Below are positions 9,106 through 21,914 of a DNA stretch of 37,192 nucleotides, piece after piece. The notes under the pieces were generated by a model. The model was not told the DNA's origin and made no database searches. It saw only the letters and a program-made list of their open reading frames with translations. The stretch comes from Liolophura sinensis (Eukaryota; Mollusca; Polyplacophora; Chitonida; Chitonidae). Numbering within the stretch: the stretch's first letter is position 1; every line of letters begins with the position of its first letter. The stretch lies in contig NC_088295.1 of the NCBI RefSeq assembly GCF_032854445.1, positions 89,698,644 to 89,735,835 of the forward strand, read 5' to 3'. A program made the translations under genes and the position numbers.

Positions 9106-12100
9106 GGTTGTAAAATGAAGTTACTCAAAGATCTTTTTTCTCGAAAACTAATTTCGCGGGAGTTGCACACAGAAAGCCTGGTAAAGCTGCTTAACATTAG
9201 AGGAGATTGTATATGGAGTTATCTCGGGGATAATTTCTGACTTGCCTCCGTCTGTCAGCGGTCACACTTTAAATTCCCATTTCCATGGCGCTAACCTGTG
9301 CGCAGATTCCTCGTTAGCTTCGCCCAGCCTGTAATCTCGGGTAAAGCCAGCGCTCTATCGCAGTAATTCTCCAGGCTCCGGTGAGGGTAGGAGGGTGATT
9401 ATAATCTGATCAGAGCACTCCTATCCTCTATACGCAGTTTAAAACAGTCCACTATCGAGCGTACTGAACACTGTTTTTTTTTCTCTCTAGCAGAAGTTGT
9501 TGTGGTTGTAATTCTGGACGACGAACACCAGAGTCTTAATGTTCGGTCTTCATCTCAACATGTCGATCAATGGCCACCAGGTAAATAGATAGCACGTCCT
9601 CCCAACAGGCCGAATGTTACATCCACGTCCCGCGATTAAGTTCGTGACGTCACTCACGAGGTTTCTCTGCTGTTATCCGTCGATCGGCTACTGGATGGAT
9701 CAATCCGATTACAGCACAGAGTACAAACCATCTAGGATATGTGTAATGATGTTACACAGACGTGAATGTGTGGCGTGTCTTCCTGCCCAGACAAGTGGTA
9801 TCTGTGGAAGAGAAGAAACATGATAGAAGAGACTGGCTATTCATGTGGTCTAGTGATATCATATCTTTATAAGGTTGACATTGGTGAAATTAACTGATCT
9901 TCCTCCATGTTCTGGAGATAATTTGACAAGAAGACAACATGGGAAATTCGGCCGTTTTGTAAGAGAACGAGCATTATGGCAAACTGCTTGGGGTAATTTG
10001 TCGCCTGACGTACGTTGATCGCCAGACGTCGCTTGTCTAATAAAGTCCATTTGGAACGGAAAATGAACAATATCCAGTAGTTTTCCCCATGGCCTAACCT
10101 TTTACTAAAGGTACTAAACCGGTTAGCGTATTGTACCGATTTGTTTACTGGTCAGTTAAGCAACATAGGCCAAAACAGGAACCCGGTCGGCGGCATTTCG
10201 CGCGCTCAACCACTAGCAGACGTAAGACCGCAATATATTACTGAAGACTATCGAGAGTTTATGGGTTATAGAAGTTTCGCTAACTGAACGTTCGGAGATG
10301 ATTTAATGTACATATATAGAGCACTGAATGTGCAAATACAGCAATAGGCAAATGGGAAATGGACTGACAATGAAGCAGTCTTGATACTGATGTATATTTC
10401 AGCACATATTAATTGCCCCACTATCTTCTGTGTTACAGCCCGTATTTTTTGTTACCAACTAAACACGTGATTGAACATAATAAAACGCGAAAGATTATGT
10501 CCTAATGTGGAAGAAATACTCTTGATGGGTTTCAAAAAACTTAAATATGTAGACAACACCACGTTTAATTGATGTTTTGTAGCAACAAAAATGATTCGAC
10601 GGATTGATATTAGACTCATTGATGAACTATGACAACAGAATACAACAGTACAATAAAAAGACTCCTGGTCATATTTGATGAAATCTATGCCTAAGTTAAA
10701 GTGTGGATTTGGAGCATATATGAGAGGAAGTCGGTGGTTTTTAGTCTGTGGTTCTCCAGTGAGCAACAATCAGACCAACCCCAATCCGAATCGTGTAAAC
10801 TCCTGTCCCTCTGGCCTACTTCATCTTTACTTTTATTCGCATTTATCAGGACATTGGCTACTTGCCGGATTTATTTTCTTTGGCAGTATCTATTGAGGAT
10901 ATAAACCCATCTACACTTTTTACTCGTATTAGCCCTAAATACTGCTGTAGACTTGTCTATGGTAATTCTGTGTGTTGCAATTACCCTAGGAATATTTATT
11001 TTGTAATCTGCGATCTAGGTGACAGGACATATACATTACAGTCAGCGTCAACCTAAAAACTCACGACTAGTTTTTTCTACCATATTATATAGTAAACATA
11101 ACCCGATGTTGTCAGACACGAAGAACGCTATATTACGCCAGAAGGCCTGCTCTCTGACAACCTGCCACAAATACCATCCGATCGCACTTCAAGCTGTCTA
11201 CATTCTACCAGATACAGAGTGATTTAGAAGTGTGATCGCTCGACTGCGTAGTAAATCAGTGTGAGAGAAAATTACACATCCCAGATTGGTTGAAACAGTA
11301 TGACCTGGAATTGACGTCTACATTTTCACTTGAGCACATTGCGATTATATCGAACCGCGTGTACACTAAGGTGACGTCCGCCTCAAAAATGACATCCATC
11401 ATCCCGGCTTTCGGCAGTTGCTGAAGCGTTGGACGTCCTGACGTAGCTGCTGTATATGATTGCGATTTTACCAGAGCTGGTTTGAGTTTGTCACTGGCTG
11501 CTGTGTACGGCACGTATACCCTGATACATCGCCCCAAAATCATTTCCGTCTAAAGACGGGGCTATTAGGCAAATGCACACAAGCAAATGGATCACTGCGC
11601 TGAGGGGAACCTTTGGACGCGATTTCTGCTGGCTGATGTTTAAATGTTTACCGATCGCCAGCAATATTTCTTCAAACAAGGCAGTCGGCTCGTGGATTAA
11701 GCAAAGTGATTGCCTCCGAAGTGTACACTGGCGACTGGAGATCGTGGTCACACTATGTCCGCTCCTAATGATACATTATATAGTCCTGTAAAACTCTCCA
11801 AAAGCTGAGTAAACAGAGCGAGGGGACACACTTTGTGGGGACCATACTTAATTACCATGGCACTTTTTATCGACCATGCTCGAAATACTACGTCTTCTTT
11901 ATATGTGAGGGATCAGCACTCGAACAAGCCTCTTCCTGCCAAAAGCTACAGAAATGTTAACATCGAGCCAGACTCTTTAACAAAAAGCCACACTGATGCT
12001 GCATCATCAAAAACCTGTTACAAGATTTGTGCTTTAAGCGGCTGAAGCCCCTCACGTAGAGATTTCGGGCACCATTTACTCTCCAGATCACTGCTCTCCA

Positions 12101-14675
12101 TAATACATATGGTAGAATAAATACATGACATGCCAGTGCTGAAGGCCACATTGGCATTACTTAGTGAGCCAAACAGCACAATACCTCATCATGTCAAAAA
12201 AGGAGGTTAATTACAACAAATTTCAACGGTTAAAAAGCAATTAAAAATATATCTGTCCAGTATTTAAAAACCACCAGGAATGAAGACGTACGTCCAGTAA
12301 CATTCCATTAAGCTCATACGGACAAACCCAACCAAACAACCCCGATCTTAAAATAAAAATCACGCAGAGATAAGAGATGTAGAAACACGTTAATTAATGT
12401 GAAAACTAATTTATTTAATTTGCTTATTTTTTGATTAGTGTTTAACGTTGAATATGTTTGGGAATATTGAGTGGATAAATTAACATTTAAGATTAAATTG
12501 CAGACAACTCTATAGATTTGACGATGTACATGAACGTTTCTCAAATCAAATGCGCAAACTACATGTTCACACTAAATTAGATTAACAGTTTTAGGTAATA
12601 TACAACGTTTTCACATTAAACACCTTTATTCTCCTCAAATCAGTGTACACCATTACAGAGACTAACTAACGTACACATTCAATAGCTTGTGATCAATATA
12701 AGTCTTACCCAGCCTTTCCGTATCCATCGACCAAGGCAATCGTTTTTGTTGAATCATTGTATAGATGAGAGATTACTGGTCTTCCCAGTGAAGGAGGGAG
12801 ATGTTGGCAGAGGTATTACACATATCAACCTAGAAACGGTATGCTCGTGACATGAAACTTAATTAATCCTACACGGCTGATTTCATTATTCAAGACCGCG
12901 CAGTCGTATCTGGGTGGCACGTGTTACTCTGACTACAGCTCTGAACTCACATGATGTAACACGGAGTCACGGTGTGAAGGAATATCAGAAACAGCCCACC
13001 GACCAATTTGTGTCTGCATAGTTGATGTAGCAAATGTACAAGGGTGGTTAACACGGAAACTGGTGTAAGATTTATGCAGTAGCTTCCAGGAAAGCGCTTA
13101 AGATCAAATAATGACGATAGGATCAAAGGAATCTGTCAAATATTTGGCTGGCTGTTAAATCGTTTGCAAGGTCCCGTATAAACAGACGCAAATGGGAAAT
13201 CCATGCACACTTTTGTATAACCCGCCACAGCGCCAAAGAGTAGCAAAAATAACGTAGAGCCTGTCAGCAAATGAAGCAAGTGAGGATGTAGATTACGCTC
13301 AGATGGTTTGAGGTAACCACACGTGTTTAAAACAGTAAATTTGCAGTCCTTACGGGCACCAAGAAGATGAGAAAATTTTCTGAACTAATAAACAACACCC
13401 CACCCCCACCCACTCACCCCACCCCCATCAAATCAACACCATCTTACCTTGCGTTACAAACCAGGTGAATCTTGTACACAGCCTCACTGAGGACTTTCGG
13501 TAGAGTGTATCCGATTCAACACAACCGAACAAAAAGCATCTTGGGCCTGTCGTTTAAGTCTGACTCCTAGACTAACTGATAGGCCAGAAGCACAAAACTG
13601 CTATTTTGGGCATAGAGTACGCACTATTATTTCTATCGCTGATTAGATTGCTTATAAATACGGATGGTCGTAGTATAACTATCGCAGACTCCACGGTTAC
13701 TCCGATAGAGCGCGGGGCCGATCCGCCAGTCCAGCCGTCCGTAAATTCCACCCAGTGTGACCCGGCCTCCGCCAATCGATGGGCTTCATTGAGAGTATAA
13801 TGTGAATACAAGTGGCTAATAGTCGCTAGCAGGACCGTCCTTCACGCCTCCCCAAAGCTTTTTATGAAAATCAATCTGGCCAGGGACTGAGGGACGGTAG
13901 TTTGTAAACACCTCACTGCCGGAGATAAACCTATTCCACGCCATTTCGTAGGGACACTTTAGAATCTCAGTCCCATGCAGTAGAAATCAAATTAAATCAA
14001 CTAGAAGGAGAGAGTGGAATGGCTGGGGTGATGGCCAGCCACCACCAGTTTCTCGACTTCCGCTGTTCCATGTCACTAAAACTGTCTCCAATACCATCGG
14101 GTGGCAAACACTCGATACTGCCGGAACCACAGACTGATATAGTGAACAGAGGCATCGCCTGATGATTCATTTGGAAAATGAAAACTTAATAGTTACGTAC
14201 AAAGTTGTTCAAAGTTTCAACAATAAAGTCATTTATTGGATTAAAGGATGTGAATTAGCCAGTTGTCAATAAAGTATGTTTTCATATTTCCTATAAGAGC
14301 TAACAATTATAACATAACCAAAGCAGAAAAAAATGTATAAATATATTCATGGCCAACATATATGCTTCAAAACTTTAATCAAAGAAAGTTGCAGCTAGGC
14401 CTAGGTCACATTTTCCTGTAGGACCTACAAACGAGCGGGTAGTGTCAGTGAGACAATGTCACAAAGATGATCGATGATTATCTTTGTCTCACACGAGTAT
14501 ATACTTGGTGGAATATCTATTATACTACTGATAATCATACGGAGTGCATTGCCAAATATTCTCGGCGTATAACTAGTCGTGTTGTTATTAAAAGTACTTA
14601 TCATTTAATGTTCATTCTCAAACTGTCAAATATTGGTTATTGATCCTCATGATCAAATATCTAGTGCTGTTCTGG
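9106..14675. other. Long gene-free region upstream of the LRR gene
   Basis: The promoter and any 5' UTR exon of the minus-strand LRR gene should lie here, but I cannot place a TATA box, initiator or splice sites with confidence. Only short open frames occur (95-105 codons at most), without domain patterns. A C/A-rich low-complexity stretch lies at about 13392-13430 (CCCCACCCCCACCC-like). No tandem array, SINE or RNA gene was seen. Confidence 0.5.
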
Positions 14676-15242
14676 GCACGATTGCACAAAGAGATCGCAA
14701 CTACAATAGATTTTAGACCCTGCAAATGAGTTTAGAGTACATTATAAAAATAAGTTTGCTCAAAGGATTTGTAAGGCGATTGTAATTTTCTGCAGTCACA
14801 ATGGCGATCCTTGGCCAGATTTGACTCGAACACCTCTAGGGCCTGTGTAAATGGACAATCTACCTGTCAATGACTTTTCTTGCCTTCATTTTCCCAAAAA
14901 AAATTCTACATCATAAGATTCAGAAGCTAACAAGAACATGTGAAAAATTGTAAGACAATAACACCTTTGCAAACCGAGTCGAAAAGTACTAACTAGCAGT
15001 CTATCTTGGGCAAATATTTGTACTGAACGCTAATTTCGAGGCGATCGTAAATATTTACAACAGAATCAACTCGAGTATAAAGACTGATTCTAACTTGTAA
15101 GTAACCGGTGCAAACATCGGAGCTTACAATCCCTTCGTGCAAGAGGGTGTCGATTGTAAGCCAAGGCTACGATAGAGATCTTAGTGATTTACGAACAAGT
15201 TAGGCCTACCATTCCTTTGTGCAAGCGGCGAATGCACCTGGA
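14676..15242. mobile_element. Possible decayed inverted-repeat (MITE-like) element
   Basis: TTGCACAAAG at 14682-14691 is matched by its exact reverse complement CTTTGTGCAA at 15215-15224. The outer flanks are also loosely complementary (CTGGGCACG on the left, GAATGCACCTGG on the right). Inside are further related words (TTGCTCAAAGGATTTG near 14757, CCTTCGTGCAAG near 15132) and a strong hairpin at 15122-15161. There is no coding capacity. It could be one non-autonomous DNA transposon about 560 bp long or nested remnants of a smaller one. No target-site duplication was identified. Confidence 0.35.
15122..15161. repeat. Perfect 10-bp stem inverted repeat
   Basis: GCTTACAATC (15122-15131) and GATTGTAAGC (15152-15161) are exact reverse complements. 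A shorter inner pairing CCCT/AGGG makes a 40-nt hairpin. It lies inside the candidate inverted-repeat element and is more likely part of it than an independent RNA. Confidence 0.75.
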
Positions 15243-16332
15243 TGGTGCTGTTTAATATCTATTACTTTTTGTGATTATATTTCCAAAATATTAATTACCT
15301 TTACATAAACATGTTGTGAAATATCTACTACACTTCTTGACAGCCTTGCAAATCATTTATTATAGTCTATTTCTTTTAGCCAGTCACCTGTTTTCAGCTG
15401 CCTGTAAAATCAGTCATGCTCCCTACCAAACTCTCTTTCATTAGTGACACGTTTTAACAACCCAAGCTCTACACATTGATACGTTGTAGGTCTATATTAT
15501 TGCCAGGGAAATTCAGATAGAATAATTTTTCTAATTTATAATATTACACTTCATGAGCCTGGTTTCGACGGCAAGAACATATTGCCTCCGGTGACGTCAT
15601 ACTTATTCAAAAACCAGTGCCATGCTCAACAACGGGCGGGGAGACAATGCGCTTAGTAGTACCGCAGCCTACACGACTGTCACAGAGAACAGACTACTTT
15701 TTATAACAGAACTTCTTAACCTCCAACTCTAAAATCATACTGCCATGAGATCATACAGTACCAGAGATAAAATAAAATTCATTTTTGAGGGTTATATTAT
15801 TCTAAAACGTTCGAACAATGTCAAATAAGGCAGTGTTAAAATAGGTCGATTACAGTTTATGTAGGGTAACAGTTTAGGTACGGTAACTGTTGTTGCCTAT
15901 TCGGATAGTGTTGATAAATATTTTTAACAAATTGGAATATTAATACCAAATATTTATTACTGCTCGTGTGATCATATTGTCAAAAATCTACCAGCATATT
16001 ACCAGCAATCTGTTTTATCTATTAAGGATATAGAGGGCTAAGCTAAATCTATATTACTCTGTGGAGAGTGGACATGCCAAATACCTATTATTGTCCATGA
16101 TGGAGAATTTATAGGATTCAAAGTATCTTTCGTGTGATGTTGATCTCTCCGCTGCAAAACAAACCATTTCCAGTCTGCAAAAAAAACGTGTTTTTCTGCT
16201 CTTACCCCCAATGCTTGTGTATCGCACCACTGGTCGATGAATGGGGCTTTAACGGAATTGCGACAAATTACACAACAGTCCTTACAGCACGGGGCTACCT
16301 CACTAAAAAACCCATGGAGTTTCTCATTACGT
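15243..16332. other. Gene-free spacer
   Basis: AT-rich DNA with no frame above about 60 codons until 16134, no tandem array and no RNA gene seen. Confidence 0.55.
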
Positions 16333-16590
16333 CCTACACCAGCAGCGGGGGCCTCCGTGGCTCATTTGGTTAGCGCACTAGCGCAGCGTAATGACCCAGG
16401 AGTCTCTCACCAATGCGGTCGCTGTGAGTTCAAGTCCAGCTCATGCTGGCTTCCTCTCCGGCCGTACGTGAGAAGGCTTGGGTGCCCGGTTTCCACCCAC
16501 CATTATGCTGGCCGTCGTCGTATAAGTGAAATATTCTTGTGTACGGCGTAAAACACAAATCAAATAAAATTAAAAAACCTACACCAGTAG
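16333..16590 (+). mobile_element. tRNA-derived SINE with target-site duplications
   Basis: The body is 16346-16577, flanked by a 13-bp direct repeat, CCTACACCAGCAG (16333-16345) and CCTACACCAGTAG (16578-16590), which differ at one base. The head has a pol III A box TGGCTCATTTGG (16358-16369) and a B box GTTCAAGTC (16428-16436). Their starts are 70 bp apart, more than in an ordinary tRNA. The tail contains GTGTACGGCGTAAAACAC and ends in CAAATAAAATTAAAAAA. Between about 16471 and 16480 it lacks roughly 50 bp that the copy at 35574-35716 retains (the GCAGGTTGCTGG to GAGCCCGGG region). Clear TSDs suggest a fairly recent insertion. I associate this family with molluscs but cannot give its catalogue name. 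Confidence 0.9.
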
Positions 16591-16825
16591 AGCTGCCAAG
16601 CTCTTGCGCTCTGGCTTTGCCTTACTTTCTGAACGGTATTGCTCCGGATTCTATCTGCGTTCCACACAGAATGTTAAACAAGAGATTGTAAACACGTATG
16701 CATCCTCTCTGGTAATGCTGGTTTGCCAAATCAACAATCATCATTTATGTCGACTGATAACAGAATGTTATGTTTTTCTAGTCTTGGCAGCGGCAATTCT
16801 ATACATTATTTCCTTTAGCGGTTGA

Positions 16826-17410
16826 AGGTTAGGCCTGTTATAAACCCGTATCACAAGTGAGGAGGGTGGTATTACGCCTGTTATAAACCCGTTTCACCAG
16901 AGAAGAGGGTGGTATTAGGCATATTATAAACCCGTATCACCAGTGAGGAGGGTGGTAATAGTCCTGTCATAAACCCGTATCACAAGTGAGGAGGGTGGTA
17001 TTAGTCCTGTCATAAACCCGTATCACATGTGAGGAGGGTGGTATTACGCCTGTTATGAACTTATATCACCAGTGAGGAGGGTGGTATTAGGCATTTTATA
17101 TTCCCGTATCATCAGAGAGGAGGGTGGTATTAGGCATATTATAAACCTGTATCACCAGTGAGGAGGGTGATATTAGGTCTGTTATAAACCTGTACCATCA
17201 ATAAGGAGGGTGTTATTAGGCATATTATAAACCTGTAACACCAGTGAGGAGGGTGGAATTAGACATGTTATAAACCCGTTTCACCAGAGAGGAGGGTGGT
17301 ATTAGGCATATTATAAACCTGTAACACCAGTGAGGAGGGTGGAATTAGACATGTTATAAACCCGTTTCACCAGAGAGGAGGGTGGTATTAGGCATATTAT
17401 AAACCCATAT
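16826..17410. repeat. 43-bp minisatellite
   Basis: About 13 tandem copies of a 43-bp unit reading GGCCTGTTATAAACCCGTAT then CACCAGTGAGGAGGGTGGTATTA. GCCTGTTA at 16833 and GCCTGTTA at 16876 give the period. Near the right end, two-unit blocks are duplicated: GGCATATTATAAACC recurs 86 bp apart (CATATT at 17221 and 17307). 43 is not a multiple of three, so no long frame is created. The array starts about 235 bp downstream of the SINE. Confidence 0.93.
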
Positions 17411-20252
17411 CTGACTAGAAATCTTCATGTCTCCTGTGGTGTATACCTGATGACATAGGTATATCAAACGTGGCATTACCTTGGTAATGGACCAATGACA
17501 TTAACATTTGATGGATTAAGCTGGCATTTTTACATTGCTTACTAATTGTAAGTCTACATCTAAACCTGGAAATTACCCTATTGTTTTTGTTGTTGTTGTT
17601 TTTTTTTTCGATGAAATTATTCGTTATCAGGAAATAGTTTATTGGCAACTGAACTTTCACACCTAACATTGTCATTTAAGTAGTATCCCATCTTAAAAGT
17701 TTTTCTTAAAATCATCTTTTGAGATCAAAGTTTGTCTTTGTGGATTTTCAAGACCATAGCTCTTACTTATCTACGGCTTCCTAGGGACGTTGCAGAACAG
17801 TGAAGAATATTGCTGAACGTAGCAGATGGGTGGGCGCTTGAGCGCATTTATGTAGTCCCAGTGTTACACACAGAGAAAACACTAAAACCAATAATTAAAG
17901 TTTGACTTCTCCAAAATTCGGATAGTGTATCCCGTTATGCCACACACTAAGCCGGTATAGCATCAATCTGTTTGTGATAGAAAACCATTGCCACAGAGCG
18001 TAACCTGCACTTCTCGGGTAGGCCTGGTGCTTTTGGCGCTCTATTGATATGTCGGAATAGCTGTCCTAAAACTGTATCTAGAGTTAAATCCGCATACTGT
18101 GGGTGTTGAAAGAAAGGTTGATGTTGCCGTAATCTTACCTTCTCCAGGAAGACACCATTGGGCCTCTGTATATTATATTGTCGCCATCAGAGAGGTGATA
18201 GATGAGCTCGTGGACAGGCCTTAGCGTTTCCTCAGAGCTCCTGACCTATACCGATTAGCCGCAGACGATCCCTGGCTAAGTAATCACACTCCTCTGCTAT
18301 CTCCTGCCTTTACGTCGCCACGGAAATTAAAAAAATAAGAACAGCGCAACGGAAGACAGGGCATTAACAAACAACCGTGTAACACTGAACTCTACTTGGT
18401 CTACCGTGGCTTGTGATTCCTGTGTCACGCGTTGCCGAGAGGATACAGCACTTTGTCAGAAACTGGGGGTGGAATTCAAACCGATAAGGTGTAAATGGCA
18501 ACAATGCAACATGTCGCGCCCATCACAGTGAAATTGCATTCCAAATCAGTTTCCTGAAAACCCATTTCGAGTAGCGTGTTCCAAACAGAACTAATATGAA
18601 CTAATATATTATACTCTGTGGTGAGTTTGACCACTTTATGCCCCCCTCCCCCCAAAATATAACTGAGATATATCTGGGAAAATATAAACGCTGAACAGCT
18701 TAAAAAGTCGTGCACAAAGTTTACTGGTAAGAGTATTAATTTCATAAAAACGGGAAAAGGAGGAAAAAACGTGACAGTAATGAAATAGAATATACTATTC
18801 TTGTATAAAAGTTCATGTATAATGAAGAGAGAGATGTAGACATAAACAATATATTGTTGTAAGATTGCCTCGGGATCCAACTGCAAACTACAGTGGTTAG
18901 GTTCTTGCATGGAACCTTACACAAAGTTCCCTTATTAAGTACAGGAGAAAATTTTAACTACATGCACTTCTGCAAAGTTTTTTCATCATGACCTAAAATC
19001 GACACGGCATAAGAAAATCAAGAAGCACCAGGAAATGAGTTCGATACAGTTATACAGTTTTTACAGTTGAATTATAGGTTTTCATTGGCCAGCCAACTTA
19101 TAATATGCATACGGAATGCTTTTTAAAGTCTCTTACCTGTGTGTTAAATTTGAAACTAATCGGTTCAATGGTTCTGGAAAAGATGGTTCGTAAAGGGTTT
19201 TCATTTAAACGCTGCCAAGCAACGTGACCTAGGCCAAGATATATATTGATATATAAATAGTTCAGACTACAGACAAACAACCAGAGATTGAGCCGTTTTT
19301 GAGCTGTGTCACAAATTTAGTAGTTACAACTATCCTAACCAGAACAATAGGACTATCCCCTAACAACGAACGTTTTGGTCTTCGTTACCATGTTATAGCG
19401 GTACACTTGTGATGCCGGACATTCGTTGCGCGCATGGCAATTAGGTGACTTGGACTTGGGCTCCTTACATGCAAATAAGGTCACAACTCGTCAAAAGCGA
19501 CTTTGACAGGTTAACCGTCTCTGTGCATGTTAAAACAAAATCTGACAGACAATACAGGTTTTGCTGAGCTTACTTGCCACTGTGTCTGCCACTGTTCATT
19601 GTACGGTCACGCTGATTAAATATAATTTTATGACATTATAGATTTAAGTATGATTTCTGATTGGATGTGGATTTTTCTCACCCAAGAGGAGAAGGAGGGT
19701 TTTTTTTATTATTTTTATTTCCTTTGTTATTTTCATTTTTTTTTTAAATTTTTTGTTAGCTTTTTCCGTCTCAGATTTAAGTTAAAGTAGTTAGATATGA
19801 TGCAGCCAGATTTTTGCTCATCAGCTGTCATCCATCTGTGCAATCTCTCGGGTACTTCACAAAATCCTGAAAAACAACTCTAACTGCACCCAACGGGAGC
19901 AACCTTCCAGAATGGCATCCGCAAATGGTGTATTGGTGAAGCCACCTGCGCCCTTGGCAGTTTAAATTCTCTTGATTCACGCTACGCTGGGATGAATGGC
20001 AGAGATTCGTCCTCAGGGAAAATCCTTGGCCAATCAAAACATTGATTAATTTGGTAACATTCAGTGGACAAAAGACATGCGCTCTGGGCAGATGGACAAC
20101 TGCAAACATCTACTGATATGCGACGTTGGACAATGTTTGATACGCTTACAATTATCGTCTGACAGGCAATCTTACCAAAAGTCCCCTGGGTGTTTGTCAA
20201 ATTCGAATTCAACAACATCTAAAGAGGACTTCGAAGATTCCTATAGCTACAG
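17411..20252. other. Gene-free region with low-complexity tracts
   Basis: No convincing gene. A 144-codon minus frame at 18476-18910 is rich in Ile, Phe, Tyr and Leu from AT-rich DNA and shows no domain. Low-complexity tracts: a T-rich stretch near 17584-17610, a C-run near 18641-18653 and an A/T-rich tract at 19700-19765. A possible dispersed-repeat fragment at 19137-19215 is listed separately. Confidence 0.5.
19137..19215. repeat. Possible dispersed-repeat fragment
   Basis: The words AATTTGAAACTAATCGGTTC followed by AATGGTTCTGGAAAAGATGG resemble a phrase (…TTTGAAA-ATCGGTTCAGTGGTTCTGGAGAAGA…) that I recall as recurring across invertebrate genomes within non-autonomous transposons. There is only one copy in this window, so the call rests on memory of the motif and not on internal evidence. 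Confidence 0.3.
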
Positions 20253-20347
20253 GTCTTTGTAGAGAAAATATCGACATTTGGAAATTCCCCGAATGTCTTT
20301 CGACAACCATGTTCGGGGGAAAACTAATGTCGAAATATTTCAAAGAG
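20253..20347. repeat. Imperfect foldback, about 95 bp
   Basis: The left arm, reading TCTTTG, ATATCGACATT, CCCCGAA, is matched in the same order by the reverse complement of the right arm (TCTTTG, ATATTTCGACATT, CCCCCGAA). The CGACATT and CCCCGAA pairings are exact, with mismatches and small bulges between. The loop is about 15-18 nt. It could be a small MITE remnant or a transcribed hairpin; nothing distinguishes these. Confidence 0.55.
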
Positions 20348-20944
20348 ATACCCGTTTTATCACAAAGGGACGCATTAGTAACAGAATACAAGATCTGAAG
20401 CTTACATCAGACATGCGTGTACATATATAGTCTTTAAATATTTATTCAGGAGAGGACAGCAGGCCATGTGGTTTTACTTTCAAAAGAACCCTACACTACT
20501 TAAGATGTGAACGATCTCCGGATGGCCCTTAGATATCCCTGTAGAATAATGTTATGTAATATTTATATCAGTGTTAAAAGACCTCTTTTCCGAAGAGGTT
20601 TACGTGACAGCCTGCCTAGAGGGGAAGGGGCATTCAGTGGGAGCAATCCTGTGTTCTTATAACCATCTGCCCTTAACCTTATGGATACTACCGTCTTCAA
20701 AGACCAGCCAGGCGTTTACCGAAACAAGATAAACCTATTAGTGGCTCCGATCGATCTCAGTTCAATGAGGATGTCAAGACAAACCCAGTTGACTAATGGC
20801 TACACTGTAAAAACTATGAGACATCTTAGTGGAAACATTTGTACTGGTCTATGTACTTACCTAGCTTGCTCACAGCTGCGCGTAGGGCCATCTGCGCTGG
20901 GATGTACCTATGTAATGGGAGCAGCAATCTAGTGCTTATATAAT

Positions 20945-21096
20945 TTCCATTTAGCTCAGTTGATAGGACACCCGGCTGCTGAGACCCGAGTTCGAATCCT
21001 GGTGTAACCCACACAGTGAAATCCTTGCCTTTGTTTGTCACGCCCTACTGGTTTTTTCGTCACAGATTCCTCTCTTTCTACACCTTGTTAAAAAAA
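20945..21096 (+). mobile_element. tRNA-like SINE head with A-rich end
   Basis: TAGCTCAGTTGATAGG (20952-20967) fits a pol III A box and GAGTTCGAATCC (20988-20999) a B box. The anticodon arm between them is too short to fold as a tRNA, and no matching acceptor stem is present, so this is not a functional tRNA gene. About 90 bp of unrelated sequence follows, ending in GTTAAAAAAATAC, which fits a SINE layout. It differs from the SINE family at 16346 and 35574. No target-site duplication was found. Confidence 0.5.
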
Positions 21097-21490
21097 TACT
21101 AGTATTCTAACTTTGTCGCCCACGAATCAAAGGAAATCTGCGAGTAAAGGTTAATAAATGGTTTTAAAGTGCCTGCCACCAAAAGCGTGTAAACTATATC
21201 TCAGAAAGAAGGTGCTCATGACAAGGAAAATAAAGACAGTACCCACTAGTATACCCAGTGTCCAGCGTTCACTCTGGTGACGGAATTATCACAACGTTTT
21301 AAAACGACCACGTAAACCAGTTCTGATTGGTTGAATGGTTATGATTAATTCAGGGACGAATGGACTCGCCATATTGACCTAGTGACTCGCCATATTGAAT
21401 ATATGAACAACTGTGGCGACAGTAAAACTATAATTATCACCGTCATCCATGACACACCATGTTGTATTAGTCCCAGTCATAACCAAATGT
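21097..21490. other. Gene-free spacer
   Basis: No gene or array. A short direct repeat, GACTCGCCATATTGA-like, occurs at about 21364 and 21383. Confidence 0.45.
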
Positions 21491-21521
21491 TGATTTTTTG
21501 TGGCTTCTGACATCACTTTCC

Positions 21522-21664
21522 TCCTCTTCAGTGACCCCAGTGATCTCGGCGTTGTCCAAGATTTCTCTACAAATTTTCCTAGTGGTGGCAGTGATGAAAA
21601 TGAACGAAGAGAGCGACGCATGCGTTGGAAGGAACATGTCAAGACAGTAGCTCAGCCAATGTAA
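21522..21664 (+). CDS. Possible terminal exon, unknown gene (partial)
   Basis: A pyrimidine-rich tract ending in AG (CTTTCCTCCTCTTCAG, 21506-21521) looks like a splice acceptor. After it, one frame runs for about 43 codons (starting DPSDLGVVQDF, with an SGGSDENERRERR segment in the middle) and ends at the TAA at 21662-21664. The peptide is charged and low in hydrophobic residues; I do not recognise a family. An AATAAA occurs at 21903. A diverged second copy of the same segment lies 409 bp downstream, where another frame keeps the motif QDFxxxxxGGxSDE. There is no upstream exon that I can assign, so this could equally be a decayed repeat. Confidence 0.2.
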
Positions 21665-21914
21665 CAGCGACAGTTAAGAAATGATGGTGCCCGGTGTTGG
21701 ACCCTATCTTGATAGAACATCGCAGGTAACAAAGGTCCACGTACTGGGCCAGACGCCCGTGGCCACTAATGTCCACACAAGGACCTGCAGTCTACAATCG
21801 TCAATGATATTGTTTGAGGGGTCGTTAAGCATTATGTTGTGTATACTTTATATAAATTGAATGCATATCAACAAAATATTAATTAATATTAATATCAGCA
21901 GAAATAAAGGTGCC

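Noticed and set aside
16351-16440. tRNA gene from A and B boxes
   Set aside because: The boxes are 70 bp apart and the sequence continues into a SINE body with target-site duplications.
18476-18910. 144-codon minus-strand frame
   Set aside because: Composition (Ile, Phe, Tyr, Leu) reflects AT-rich DNA; no domain, and several low-complexity tracts inside.
20580-20599. Histone-type 3' stem-loop (ACCTCTTTTCCGAAGAGGT)
   Set aside because: Stem of 7 and loop of 5 do not fit the histone 6-bp stem and 4-nt loop consensus, and no histone frame is nearby.
20952-20999. tRNA gene
   Set aside because: The anticodon arm is too short and no acceptor stem pairs; better explained as a SINE head.
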